64,000 nucleotides of DNA from Halopseudomonas salegens (lineage in GTDB: Bacteria > Pseudomonadota > Gammaproteobacteria > Pseudomonadales > Pseudomonadaceae): contig NZ_LT629787.1 in assembly GCF_900105655.1 (NCBI RefSeq), positions 2,046,001 through 2,110,000 on the forward strand, read 5' to 3'. The notes beneath the pieces are model-generated. The model saw nothing but the letters and a program-made list of their open reading frames with translations, searched no databases and was not told where the DNA came from. The position numbers were made by a program, and so were the translations under genes. Shown piece by piece: positions 43,232-52,681 of this stretch (positions within the stretch are counted from its first letter, which is position 1; each line of letters starts with the position of its first letter).

Positions 43232-45358
43232 TCAATTCTGCCCGACGGTGGCCACGATAGTGACCTGCTTGTTGTCGGGAATCTCCTGGTAGGACAGTAC
43301 GTGGGTACCTGGCGCGGCGTAGCGAACAAACTTCGCCATCATGTTGCGTACCGGACCGGCAACCAGCAATATTGCCGGCTTGCCTTGCATCTCCTGACGC
43401 TGAACCGCTTCTGCCAGGGAACGTTGCAGTTTTTCCGCCATTCCCGGCTCGAGCATGATGCCGTCTTCACCACCCTGTCCTGCCTTCTGAATACTCTGTA
43501 GCAACATCTGTTCCAACTTTGGATCCAGAGTGATCACAGGCAGCTCAACGTCAAGCCCGACAATGCTTTGCACGATTGAGCGAGACAAGGCGATGCGCAC
43601 CGCAGCGATCAACGCGCCGGGATCTTGACTCTTGCTGGTCTGATTGGCGATGGCTTCGGCGATGGTACGAATGTCACGCACTGGCACCTGCTCTTGCAGC
43701 AGCCCCTGCAACACCTTGAGCAACCCGGACAGTGAAACAAGCCCCGGCACCAGCTCCTCCGCCAGCTTGGGTGAGGCCTTGGCCAACACCTGCATCAGCT
43801 GCTGCACCTCTTCGTGACCCAGCAACTCGTGGGCATGCTTGTGCATGATCTGGTTCAGGTGCGTAGCAACAACGGTACTCGCATCCACCACGGTATAGCC
43901 CAGCGACTGCGCCTGGTCTTTCTGCCCGGCTTCAATCCATACTGCTTCAAGACCAAAAGCCGGATCCTTGCCGGGAATACCCTTGATCTCGCCAAACACC
44001 TGTCCCGGATTGATCGCCAATTCACGGTCGGCATAGATCTCGGCTTCTGCCACACCAACGCCCATCAAGGTGATGCGGTAGACATTGGGCGCCAGATCCA
44101 GGTTGTCGCGAATATGTACCGAAGGCATCAAAAAGCCCAGATCCTGCGACAGTTTCTTGCGTACCCCCTTGATCCGCGCCAGCAACTGGCCACCCTGGTT
44201 GCGATCAACCAGGGGGATCAGACGGTAGCCGACTTCCAGGCCCAACATATCCACCGGGGTCACATCATCCCAACCCAGCTCTCGGGTTTCCGGCTTCTGC
44301 AATGCCGGTACCTCCGCTTCCTTGCGCTCCTCTTCCGCCGCGGCTTCTTCCTTGTTTTTCTGTTTCTGGGCTATCCAGTACGCGGCACCAGCAGCCAGCG
44401 CGCCGAGCGAGAGGAATGAAAAATGCGGCATGCCGGGAATCAGACCCATGACAATCAGAATACCGGCAGCAATAGCCATGGCTTTGGGTGAGGTAAACAT
44501 TTGCCGCTGTACCTGGTCACCCATATCTTCCGAGGTAGAAACGCGGGTAACCATGACCGCCGCAGAGGTCGACAACAGCAACGAAGGAATTTGTGCCACC
44601 AAACCGTCACCGATGGTCAGTAGCACATAGATGCGCCCGGCTTCAGCAAAGGGCAAACCGTGCTGCGCCATGCCGATGGCCAGGCCACCAATGATATTGA
44701 TCGCCAGAATCAGCAAGCCAGCCACGGCATCACCGCGAACAAATTTGCTGGCGCCGTCCATGGAACCATAGAAATCGGCTTCCTGAGCCACTTCCTGGCG
44801 TCTCAGCTTGGCTTCTTCCTGATTGATAATGCCGGCATTCAGGTCGGCATCAATCGCCATTTGCTTGCCCGGCATGGCGTCCAGGGTAAAACGGGCGCTG
44901 ACCTCGGAAATACGTCCGGCACCTTTGGTCACAACCACGAAGTTGATAATCATCAGAATGGCAAACACCACCAGACCCACGACGTAATTACCACCGATGA
45001 CCACTTCGCCAAAGGCCTGAATCACCTTGCCAGCGGCATCGCCACCCTCATGACCATATAACAGGACTACCCGTGTCGACGCTACGTTCAGTGCCAGGCG
45101 CAACAGGGTCGCTACCAGCAAAATGGTCGGGAAGACAGCAAAATCCAGTGGCCGCAAAGCATAGGCACAGACCAGCAACACCACCAGTGCCAGCGCAATA
45201 TTGAACGTAAAAAAGGTGTCCAGCAGAAAAGGCGGCATCGGCAACATCATCATGCCGAGAATCACCAGCAGCAGAATCGGCACGCCCAGGCTGCCGTGAC
45301 GCAAGCTGAGTAAACTGCTCCGCATATTCCCCAGCACTTGTGTGCGATCGACTGCCAT
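43232..45358 (-). CDS. flhA: Flagellar export gate protein FlhA
   Basis: 708 residues from MAVDRTQVLGNMRSSL, with AAAGGA upstream; the longer frame is discarded. Seven to eight transmembrane helices occupy the first 330 residues, with the FHIPEP-type loop sequence RISEVSARFTLDAMPGKQMAIDADLNAG. The large cytoplasmic domain (DVTPVDMLGLEVGYRLIPLVD onward) binds chaperone-substrate complexes. FlhA is the core of the flagellar type III export gate. A strong sigma-54 promoter match lies 57 bases upstream. Confidence 0.95.
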   Translation of the reverse strand: MAVDRTQVLGNMRSSLLSLRHGSLGVPILLLVILGMMMLPMPPFLLDTFFTFNIALALVVLLVCAYALRPLDFAVFPTILLVATLLRLALNVASTRVVLLYGHEGGDAAGKVIQAFGEVVIGGNYVVGLVVFAILMIINFVVVTKGAGRISEVSARFTLDAMPGKQMAIDADLNAGIINQEEAKLRRQEVAQEADFYGSMDGASKFVRGDAVAGLLILAINIIGGLAIGMAQHGLPFAEAGRIYVLLTIGDGLVAQIPSLLLSTSAAVMVTRVSTSEDMGDQVQRQMFTSPKAMAIAAGILIVMGLIPGMPHFSFLSLGALAAGAAYWIAQKQKNKEEAAAEEERKEAEVPALQKPETRELGWDDVTPVDMLGLEVGYRLIPLVDRNQGGQLLARIKGVRKKLSQDLGFLMPSVHIRDNLDLAPNVYRITLMGVGVAEAEIYADRELAINPGQVFGEIKGIPGKDPAFGLEAVWIEAGQKDQAQSLGYTVVDASTVVATHLNQIMHKHAHELLGHEEVQQLMQVLAKASPKLAEELVPGLVSLSGLLKVLQGLLQEQVPVRDIRTIAEAIANQTSKSQDPGALIAAVRIALSRSIVQSIVGLDVELPVITLDPKLEQMLLQSIQKAGQGGEDGIMLEPGMAEKLQRSLAEAVQRQEMQGKPAILLVAGPVRNMMAKFVRYAAPGTHVLSYQEIPDNKQVTIVATVGQN

Positions 45359-45413
45359 GCCTGTCCTTTCCCCATCAAAAAGTTGACGCATAAAACCGCT
45401 TGCACAAGTACTC

Positions 45414-45429
45414 AGCAAGAAGCGTTCCA
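45414..45429 (-). promoter_or_regulatory. Sigma-54 (RpoN) promoter upstream of flhA
   Basis: On the minus strand TGGAACGCTTCTTGCT matches the RpoN consensus TGGCACG-N4-TTGCT with one mismatch; the invariant GG and GC are 10 bases apart. It lies 57 bases before the flhA start. In Pseudomonas, flhA-flhF-fleN-fliA are class II genes activated by FleQ with RpoN, so the position makes sense. Confidence 0.75.
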
Positions 45430-45538
45430 TTTTACCGAGAATTTAGCCATGCATTCTCAACCACGGGCTGCCTCGAAGCCTGCGGCAATGATATGCTCTT
45501 GTGCTTACGGCCACCGCACCTGTTTGAGATGAGGCTCC

Positions 45539-46717
45539 ATGAATCAGTTTTCTGCGCCGCTGTTAATCAGCCTGTTTGTACTGCTTGTTGGCTGTAGCGG
45601 CCTGCCTGAGCGGCAAACCGACAGTGGTGAAACAGACAAGGAAAGCACGTCCGACAGTCAAAGCGAACGCGAGACTGAGCTGGCTGAATTGTTTGCTCAA
45701 CCCTACATCGATCCGCTGACTCGCTATCTGGAAGAGCATGAAGACAACCGCCGGTATAGCGCCTACATCGCGAAGGTCACCACCGAGAGAGACCAGCGCT
45801 GCCAGGCTATTGCCGAACAGTACCGCGGGCGGGCTGCCAGCCAGGAAAACCTGAACCGCTACCGTCGCGGTTACCTCTATTCCTGCCCGGATGATGTCAG
45901 TGCCTTTGCCGAGCGCGTCGAGAAAGCCATGGCAGTTGAGCGCCAGGCCAATCAGCGGAGTTCGGACACCCGTTCCTCTGTGCAGGAAACGACTCAGCGA
46001 CAGATCAATAACTGCTACCTGTATTTCACCATTCGCAATCTGCGGCGGGCACGCAATAACTGTGAGCAACCGGCAGCAGCCGGTGACCCCAAGGCCCAGC
46101 ACCACCTTGCCAGCCTGGAAAGAACGGATGGAGACCTGGCCAGCGCCCTGGAGTGGGCGCGGCTATCCGCAGAGCAGAATCATGCTCCCGGCCAACTGCT
46201 GTATGCTGAACTCTTGCAAACCGGCCAGGGTGACAACCTCAATAACCGCACGGCACTACAATGGCTGGAAGCAGCAGCGACACAGGGCCTGGCCGCAGCG
46301 CAATACGCTGCAGGGGTGGCCTATGCTGAGGGCCGTGGCACCAGTGTGGATACATCACGCAGCCGCAGCTACTGGTTTCAGGCCGCCGAGAAGAATCATC
46401 CTGATGCGCAGCTGGCGTTGGCAGAAAGCCTGCTGGCAGATAACACCGCCCAGACCGGCGCCGCTCGCGAGTGGTTGAGTCGCGCTGCTCGACTGGGGTC
46501 GACCCGGGCACAAATGCGTCTTGCCGAGAGTTTTGCCAAAGGCCTGGATGGCGCACCCGATGCCCAGCAAGCCTATATCTGGTATAGCCTGGCCCTGCTC
46601 GGCGGTGAGAGCGACGCCAGAGCCCACGTCGAAGAACAAGCCAGCCGGTTGTCCGATGAGCAACTGAATGCCGCTCAGCGTCGTATTCGCGACGACCACC
46701 GACAGATGCCCAGATGA
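45539..46717 (+). CDS. Sel1-repeat lipoprotein
   Basis: 392 residues. A signal peptide ends at lipobox LLVGC with acylated Cys19. A charged, disordered stretch and a helical region with several Cys (DQRCQAI, LYSCPDD, NNCYLYF, NNCEQP) follow. Sel1-like repeats run from about residue 185 to the end (AQHHLASLERTDGDLASALEWARLSAEQ, TALQWLEAAATQGLAAAQYAAGVAYAEG, AQQAYIWYSLALLGG). Sel1 repeats are protein-interaction scaffolds. GAGG precedes the start. The stop overlaps the next gene's ATG (ATGA), so the lipoprotein and the Cache-GGDEF-EAL protein are translationally coupled and probably partners. Confidence 0.85.
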   Translation: MNQFSAPLLISLFVLLVGCSGLPERQTDSGETDKESTSDSQSERETELAELFAQPYIDPLTRYLEEHEDNRRYSAYIAKVTTERDQRCQAIAEQYRGRAASQENLNRYRRGYLYSCPDDVSAFAERVEKAMAVERQANQRSSDTRSSVQETTQRQINNCYLYFTIRNLRRARNNCEQPAAAGDPKAQHHLASLERTDGDLASALEWARLSAEQNHAPGQLLYAELLQTGQGDNLNNRTALQWLEAAATQGLAAAQYAAGVAYAEGRGTSVDTSRSRSYWFQAAEKNHPDAQLALAESLLADNTAQTGAAREWLSRAARLGSTRAQMRLAESFAKGLDGAPDAQQAYIWYSLALLGGESDARAHVEEQASRLSDEQLNAAQRRIRDDHRQMPR

Positions 46718-49059
46718 AAGCTCCCCCGCGAGCAGTCAATCTCCGTCACAGCATACTTCTGGTGCTCGGACTGCTGGTACTGCTGTTCATTCTGGGCATG
46801 TGGCTGATGTCCACCCTGAACCTCAATTTTGCCCAGCAGGCAATGACCCAGCTTCGCGAACAACAGGTGGCCGACACCTTTTATGCCAACCTTGATCGCA
46901 TAAACAGTCACCACAGCCTGATGGAGAAAAACACCCGTGACCTTGCCCGCATGACCCAACAATGGCATGCACTGGGCGGCAGCCTGACTGAGCTGGACAC
47001 CATGCTGGAAACCACACTCGCAGAATTCCCTGACGTCTACGCTGCGAGCCTGCTGTTTGATGATGCCCCGCAGGGAAACAGTAGCCCACTGAACCTGTTC
47101 GCCTATCGCGATGGCGCGCATATTCAGCTGGATACCGAGAGTCCTCGCTGGCAACAAGGGAGTGGCTACCCTGAGTTGCACGAGATACTCAAGACTCACC
47201 CGGAACCCGCTGCACTGCATTGGACACCCGCCTACTACAGCATCCGCAGCGATGCGGTCGTCATCAGCCTGAGCACCCCCTTGCGGAATAGCGCGGGCGA
47301 CTGGCTGGGGGTTGCCAGTACCGACTGGCGCGCCGACGACATCATCCGTCTGGTCAGTCGGGTTGAAGTTACCCCGAGCACCTTCGCCTTTCTGCTCGAC
47401 CGCGAGAATCGCAACCTGAGCAGCCTGGCTCTGGCCGACACGCCAAAAGCCCAGCAACTGATGGATGCTATCGCAGACCGTGAACTGCACCAGCGACAGG
47501 TCGAAACCAATAGCGCTACCTCACTGACTGCTCGCGAATTGCTGGCACCCATGCAAAAAGACCGGATACGCATAGCAGGTGGCGATTATGCGCTGTTCTT
47601 TTCCACTACACGTGCGGGCATGACCTTTGGTATTGGTGTACCTCAGGCTGAAATCGATGCCGTATTAACGCCCATGCGTCAGAGCAATCTGCGCATTGCG
47701 CTGGGCATCGGCAGTGTGCTGTTACTGTTATCGGGAATCATCCTGTTCATGGTAGCCAGTACGCTCAGGCAGCTGCATAACCTGTATACCGACAGCCTGA
47801 CCGGCCTGCCCAACCGGGCCCGGTTGCTGCTGGATTTGCGCAAGCGCAGCAAGCAGGGTTCGCTGGTGCTGCTCAACCTGGATGCCTTCAAGGAAATCAA
47901 TGATGTGTATGGCCACCCCTGTGGTGATCACATCATCCTGCACCTGGCCAACAGCCTGACCGACTTCATGCGCACCAACCAGTCGTGGGCCAGCGCTCGG
48001 CTGTACCGAATGCCGGCGGACGAATTTGCCATCTGGCTGCCTGGGCGCCTTCAAACGCATGTGTTGCAAGATCGCCTCGCCAATCTGCACCACTTTCTCA
48101 ATAGCCTGAACAGCCGCTGGGAAGACCAGCAGATCCCCCTGAGTGCCAGTCTTGGCCTGGCCAGCAGCTGGCAACTGGATAGCCAGCAACACCAGGCGCA
48201 TGAGCTGCTTTCCTGTGCCAACATCGCCCTCAAGCAAGCGCGCCTGAGCCAGAACAGCTTGCGTATCTATGACCCGGCACAAGGCATAAAACGCGACTAC
48301 GAGCATAATCTGCAGTGGGCCAACCGGTTGAAAACCGCACTGGAAAACGGCCGCATCCGCCCATACTTCCAGCCCATAATGGATGTGCGAACGGGGAAAA
48401 TCGGCAAATACGAATGCCTGGTCAGGCTCATTGATGAACAGGAAGTAGCGGTCAGCCCGGGAGAGTTTCTCGCCGTAGCCAAAAAAATCCGTCTATACCG
48501 TTCGCTCACACGGACCATGGTTGAACAGGCCGTTGAGCGCTTTCGCGGTACTGACCAGCAATTTTCCCTCAACCTGTCCGGTGAGGATTTGCTCGACAGC
48601 GATCTGACCGACTTTATTCTGCAGCAGTTGGCCGACAACCAGGTTGCCGGTCAGGTCATCTTCGAGATTCTGGAGTCCGAAGGCATTGAAAATTACGCGG
48701 CAGTTCGCCAATTTATTGATCAGGCCAAGGCTATGGGCTGCCAGATTGCGATTGACGATTTTGGTACTGGCTACTCCAACTTCGAACACTTGCTGCGGCT
48801 GAATGTTGACCTGATCAAGATTGACGGCAGCCTGATCCGTCAGCTCGACCATGACAGTACCGCACTGACCCTGACCCGGGGCATTGTCCAGTTTGCCCGT
48901 GAGCTTGGCATGCAGACCGTAGCCGAATTCGTGCACAACCAGGCGGTATTTGACCAGGTGCAGCACCTGGGTATCGATTTCGCTCAGGGTGCTTATATCG
49001 GTATGCCGGGCGCCGAGCTGCTACCCAGCGAGGCTGCGGACGGGGCTAACGATAAATAA
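46714..49059 (+). CDS. Cache-GGDEF-EAL protein with degenerate GGDEF
   Basis: 781 residues. Transmembrane helix about 13-35, periplasmic double-Cache-like sensor about 40-320, second helix about 326-349, GGDEF domain in which the signature reads MPADEF (434-438), and EAL domain with ECL instead of EAL (567-569). The GGDEF half is predicted inactive. In the EAL half the first Glu, NLS, DDFGTGYS and LIKIDG are kept but AEGVE is replaced by AEFVH, so phosphodiesterase activity is uncertain. It is coupled to the Sel1 lipoprotein upstream. Its 3' end overlaps the convergent globin gene by 14 bases. Confidence 0.85.
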   Translation: MKAPPRAVNLRHSILLVLGLLVLLFILGMWLMSTLNLNFAQQAMTQLREQQVADTFYANLDRINSHHSLMEKNTRDLARMTQQWHALGGSLTELDTMLETTLAEFPDVYAASLLFDDAPQGNSSPLNLFAYRDGAHIQLDTESPRWQQGSGYPELHEILKTHPEPAALHWTPAYYSIRSDAVVISLSTPLRNSAGDWLGVASTDWRADDIIRLVSRVEVTPSTFAFLLDRENRNLSSLALADTPKAQQLMDAIADRELHQRQVETNSATSLTARELLAPMQKDRIRIAGGDYALFFSTTRAGMTFGIGVPQAEIDAVLTPMRQSNLRIALGIGSVLLLLSGIILFMVASTLRQLHNLYTDSLTGLPNRARLLLDLRKRSKQGSLVLLNLDAFKEINDVYGHPCGDHIILHLANSLTDFMRTNQSWASARLYRMPADEFAIWLPGRLQTHVLQDRLANLHHFLNSLNSRWEDQQIPLSASLGLASSWQLDSQQHQAHELLSCANIALKQARLSQNSLRIYDPAQGIKRDYEHNLQWANRLKTALENGRIRPYFQPIMDVRTGKIGKYECLVRLIDEQEVAVSPGEFLAVAKKIRLYRSLTRTMVEQAVERFRGTDQQFSLNLSGEDLLDSDLTDFILQQLADNQVAGQVIFEILESEGIENYAAVRQFIDQAKAMGCQIAIDDFGTGYSNFEHLLRLNVDLIKIDGSLIRQLDHDSTALTLTRGIVQFARELGMQTVAEFVHNQAVFDQVQHLGIDFAQGAYIGMPGAELLPSEAADGANDK

Positions 49060-49474
49060 TATCGCTGCGCATGGGTGCCAGCCGTGCCAGCAGACGATTT
49101 TGTGCAGCGACCGGCACGCCCTGCTCTTGCATGGCCGCAATCAGATCCTCAACCAGCGCATTGAAGTCCGACTCGGTCAGGTCCATACCGGTATGACTCT
49201 CGGCCATGCTGTCACCGGTGTATTCACACGGCCCACCCGCCTCGAAGCAGAACTGCTCGATCAACATGTCATGCAGCCGGTCAATGTCAGTGTCCTGGAA
49301 ATGATGGACGATGCGCGGGTTCTCGGAAATATTGATCAGCAGGCCTTCGACGATACGGGCAATTCCGGCCTGACCACCCAGGGCCTGATACAGATCATCA
49401 TCAGCTGGCGGCTTCTCGGGCGCAGCACAGGCACCGAGCCCCAGACACAAGACAGCAATGGGCAACAAACGCAT
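49046..49474 (-). CDS. Lipoprotein with group 1 truncated-hemoglobin domain
   Basis: 142 residues. Signal peptide with lipobox LGAC (Cys16), then a truncated globin: LYQALGGQAGIARIVEGLL, DIDRLHDMLIEQFCFEAGGPCEYTG, and the proximal heme ligand His94 in AESHTGMDL, ending VPVAAQNRLLARLAPMRSDII. Truncated globins bind O2 or NO; anchoring one to a periplasm-facing membrane is uncommon but occurs in a bacterial globin-like lipoprotein group. It converges on the Cache-GGDEF-EAL gene (14-base overlap) and lies 8 bases after the DUF3034 gene, so it may be the last gene of that operon. Confidence 0.82.
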   Translation of the reverse strand: MRLLPIAVLCLGLGACAAPEKPPADDDLYQALGGQAGIARIVEGLLINISENPRIVHHFQDTDIDRLHDMLIEQFCFEAGGPCEYTGDSMAESHTGMDLTESDFNALVEDLIAAMQEQGVPVAAQNRLLARLAPMRSDIIYR

Positions 49475-49482
49475 GGTGACTC

Positions 49483-50370
49483 CTAATAACTCAGCTGCAA
49501 TGACAGGTACATGCCGGTCTGATCGTCCAGCGTAGCGATCGACCCCAGGTCGGCCCAGGCCGCAACCACGGCAAGGTGTTTGTTCGGGAAATAACCCACG
49601 AAAATATCTTTCCAGTCACTTTCACGGGCAAACGACAGATTGTCTGGCTTCTGCCGATACTCGACTCCGACAACCCAATGGGGACTTGGCATTACCGCGA
49701 CACTGGCCTCACCCAACCAGTCATGCTGATCGTTCCGGTCGCCACCAAAGCCCAGCAACCCGGTCTGGTTGGCACGGCTGTAGCGCAGCGTGCCATTCAG
49801 CAACAGGTTATAGCCAAAAGCCCCACCCAACACCAGCCGACTGGCTGATATGTAAGCATCTTCATCACTGCTGCGCCGCGCCCCGACCGTTTGCGGAATA
49901 GTAAAATTTCGCTGACGCTTGTGCTGCAAACCGGCCGACACCTGGGGTAAGCGGTCATACACCAGATCACCGAACAGGCGTACCTTGAGGCCGAAGACGT
50001 CCTGATGCAGGCTGCTGTCCGGCAAGCTCAATTGCCGGCTCAGGCGACCGATATCCAGGCGCTGGCGGGCGACTGACAACTCCACCCGATTGGCATAGCT
50101 GAAGCTGGCGCCAAAACTGTCAAAACGATAGTCCCGGGTATCCACATGGGTCGCGAATACATCGCCACCCCACTGCTCACGGGTCGCGTAACCGGACATC
50201 ACGGCCCAGGGCACAATGCCGCCGCCAGCCGCGCCTTCAATACTGGTGGCACCGCCGGTCGCCAACAAACGATCACCCGCAAATGCCGGACTCAGAGCTG
50301 TCGCAGCCAACAGGAGACTGCTCAGTCCCAGCAATTGCAGCAATCTGCGTGATGTGGATCCAATCTGCAT
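49483..50370 (-). CDS. DUF3034 outer-membrane beta-barrel-like protein
   Basis: 295 residues. A signal peptide (LLGLSSLLLAATALSPAFA) is followed by repeated amphipathic beta strands (DSFGASFSYANRVELSVARQRL, WVVGVEYRQKPDNLSF) and a C-terminal strand YLSLQLSY ending in an aromatic, typical of outer-membrane barrels. It matches the DUF3034 family as I know it; function unknown. It begins 4 bases after the stop of the EAL gene and is probably in one operon with it and the cupredoxin-like gene. Confidence 0.78.
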   Translation of the reverse strand: MQIGSTSRRLLQLLGLSSLLLAATALSPAFAGDRLLATGGATSIEGAAGGGIVPWAVMSGYATREQWGGDVFATHVDTRDYRFDSFGASFSYANRVELSVARQRLDIGRLSRQLSLPDSSLHQDVFGLKVRLFGDLVYDRLPQVSAGLQHKRQRNFTIPQTVGARRSSDEDAYISASRLVLGGAFGYNLLLNGTLRYSRANQTGLLGFGGDRNDQHDWLGEASVAVMPSPHWVVGVEYRQKPDNLSFARESDWKDIFVGYFPNKHLAVVAAWADLGSIATLDDQTGMYLSLQLSY

Positions 50371-50374
50371 AGGT

Positions 50375-52681
50375 TCAGTTTCCTTGAATAACCGGTTTTT
50401 CGCGTGCTTGCAGCCACTTTTCCAGGTCAGCCACCGGCAGTGGGCGGCTGATGAAATAGCCCTGACCTATCTCGCAGCCGTGTTCACGCAACCAATTCAG
50501 GCTGGCCTCATCCTCAATACCTTCGGCAACGACCTGCAAGTTCATATTGTGAGCCAACTCAATGGTTGAGCGCACAATCACCGCATCATCTGCGTTCTGA
50601 GCCAGGTTGAGAACAAAGGACTTATCGATCTTGAGTATCTGTACCGGCAGGCTTTTCAATGTCGCCAGGGATGAGTAACCGGTTCCGTAATCATCCACAG
50701 CGAGGCTTATACCCAGCTCGCGCAATCGGCGCAGATTGACAATGCTGGCTTCCGGATCACGCATCAAGGCACTTTCCGTCACTTCCAGCGACAACGATTG
50801 TGGCGCTATCTGATAGCGCTCCAGCGCATTGCGCACCTGGGCCGGAAAGCCGGCATTCTCCAGATCCCGGGTCGAGACGTTCATTGCCACTTCGATATAC
50901 CAACCTGCAGCCTGCCAGCGTTGCAACTGTGTCATGACCGCTTCCAGCATCCACTCGGTCAACAAGCCAATACTGCCGGTTTCTTCTGCCAGGACAATAA
51001 ATTCATCCGGGCCGACAGGACCCAGTCGGCCATGGTGCCATCGTATCAATGCCTCTACGGCATGAACCTTACCCGTTGCCATGCATAGCTTTGGCTGAAA
51101 GACGACGGACAACTCATTGAGGCGAACAGCATGGGGCAGGTCACGAATCAATTGCATACGGCGCTGATAGGCCTGATCACGCTCGCTCTGGTACACCGCA
51201 AGACGATCAGCGCCCGGCTGGGCGGACGACACCGCCATGCGCACGCGGCGCAGCAACTCATCGCCATGATTACCCTGCTCTGGCCATAACACCAGCCCAG
51301 CCAGCCAGGTCAGGCTCTGTTTGCCGCCGGGCATACGCACGTCAGTGGAGAGCAGAGTCAGAGCCCGATCGGCATGGACCGCTGCCTGCGCCAGGGACTC
51401 CTGCTCCAGAAGTAAAAAGAATCCTTCACCGGGCTGATAGGCAATCAACTCGCTGTGTTCATCCCCTTGCTGCAAGGCGTCAGCCAGTTCAATGATGGCC
51501 TGCTCGAACGCCGCCTGACCATGCACCCGAATGATCGCATCCACCTCGGCCAACGCCAGTAACACCAGAACCCCGTGCTGCCGCGCCTGCAAGGACTCAT
51601 CCAGTCGGCCATGCAAACGCGTCAGATTGGCCAGACCGGTCAAAGGATCATGCAGGGCATTGTGCTGGATTTGCTGCTCACGTTCGGCGATTTCGCCGCG
51701 CATCCGGTCGATACTCTGCGCCAGCAAGCCCAGTTCATCGCTGCGCTGCAGGCTCGCCTGCGCCCGGTAGTCACCACTACCGATCCGCCGCGCCATGATC
51801 GCCAACTCGCTGACCGGTCGCGACAGGCTGCCGGCCAGCAGCATGGCAGCAATAAAGGAGATCACCAGCGCCAGCAAGGCAATCAACCATAGCTCCCGCT
51901 TGAGCACATCAAAAATGGCCAGAGCTTCTCGCAAGGGGCTGAGCATTTCGGCGTAAACCGCCCACGGCGCTTCATCCAGCAAGTCAAGCCGCGTGGTCAG
52001 GTAATATTCCCCCGCCAGCACTCGCATCGCTGCAGCATCCTCCGCACGCGCCGGTGCAAAGTCACGCAGGGTGGCAACCTGATCGACGACCTGGTCTTGC
52101 TCACGGGTGACAAAACTGACCTCCAGGCCGGTCAGGGCACGCATATCAGTGGCCAACTCGGCATCCAGTGCAAACGCCAGCACTACTTGTCCGAGCAGCC
52201 TGGGGGCATGCACCAGCGCTTCGACCAGCAAATACGGCCGCCCTCCCAGCACCGCCAACATGCCGCCCTGAGGCAAGGGTTGCATGGCTTGCAGATCCAG
52301 ATCATCACGACCGTCAACCGCACCCTGACTGGTCGCCCGAACACGGCCATCGGTATCCAGAAACAGGGCCTGATCAGCGCCAATGCGTGCCGCCTGATTG
52401 CGCAACGCCGAGGCCAGTGTCGGCATGTCACCACTGGCCACAGCGTCGCGGAAACCAAAATCCGCTACCAGCACTTCGGCGGCGTTGGCCAGCTCCCGCG
52501 CACGCAGCGCAAGCAGACGATCCAGAACATTGGCGCCAACAACAAGCTGCCGGTGCGCCTGTCGCTCAGCAGAGTTACTGGTGGTATTCAGGACGGCCGC
52601 AAAAACTGCCAGCAGAACCCCGGCCAGCAGTGCAATCAGCACCAGCATCAGCCGGGTTCGCAGTCGCTTAATCTTTGGCAT
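50375..52681 (-). CDS. Membrane c-di-GMP phosphodiesterase (sensor-HAMP-degenerate GGDEF-EAL)
   Basis: 768 residues. Transmembrane helix about 10-31, periplasmic Cache-like sensor about 35-255, second helix about 267-286, HAMP (SRPVSELAIMARRIGSGDYRAQA), and a GGDEF domain whose signature is lost (QPGEGFFLLL). The EAL domain has EALIRWHH, NVSTRDLEN, LEVTESALM, DDYGTGYSSLATLKSLP, LKIDKSF and VAEGIED all intact. It is predicted to hydrolyse c-di-GMP in response to a periplasmic signal. Its start overlaps the cupredoxin-like gene by 14 bases and DUF3034 follows by 4, forming a compact three-gene operon. Confidence 0.88.
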   Translation of the reverse strand: MPKIKRLRTRLMLVLIALLAGVLLAVFAAVLNTTSNSAERQAHRQLVVGANVLDRLLALRARELANAAEVLVADFGFRDAVASGDMPTLASALRNQAARIGADQALFLDTDGRVRATSQGAVDGRDDLDLQAMQPLPQGGMLAVLGGRPYLLVEALVHAPRLLGQVVLAFALDAELATDMRALTGLEVSFVTREQDQVVDQVATLRDFAPARAEDAAAMRVLAGEYYLTTRLDLLDEAPWAVYAEMLSPLREALAIFDVLKRELWLIALLALVISFIAAMLLAGSLSRPVSELAIMARRIGSGDYRAQASLQRSDELGLLAQSIDRMRGEIAEREQQIQHNALHDPLTGLANLTRLHGRLDESLQARQHGVLVLLALAEVDAIIRVHGQAAFEQAIIELADALQQGDEHSELIAYQPGEGFFLLLEQESLAQAAVHADRALTLLSTDVRMPGGKQSLTWLAGLVLWPEQGNHGDELLRRVRMAVSSAQPGADRLAVYQSERDQAYQRRMQLIRDLPHAVRLNELSVVFQPKLCMATGKVHAVEALIRWHHGRLGPVGPDEFIVLAEETGSIGLLTEWMLEAVMTQLQRWQAAGWYIEVAMNVSTRDLENAGFPAQVRNALERYQIAPQSLSLEVTESALMRDPEASIVNLRRLRELGISLAVDDYGTGYSSLATLKSLPVQILKIDKSFVLNLAQNADDAVIVRSTIELAHNMNLQVVAEGIEDEASLNWLREHGCEIGQGYFISRPLPVADLEKWLQAREKPVIQGN

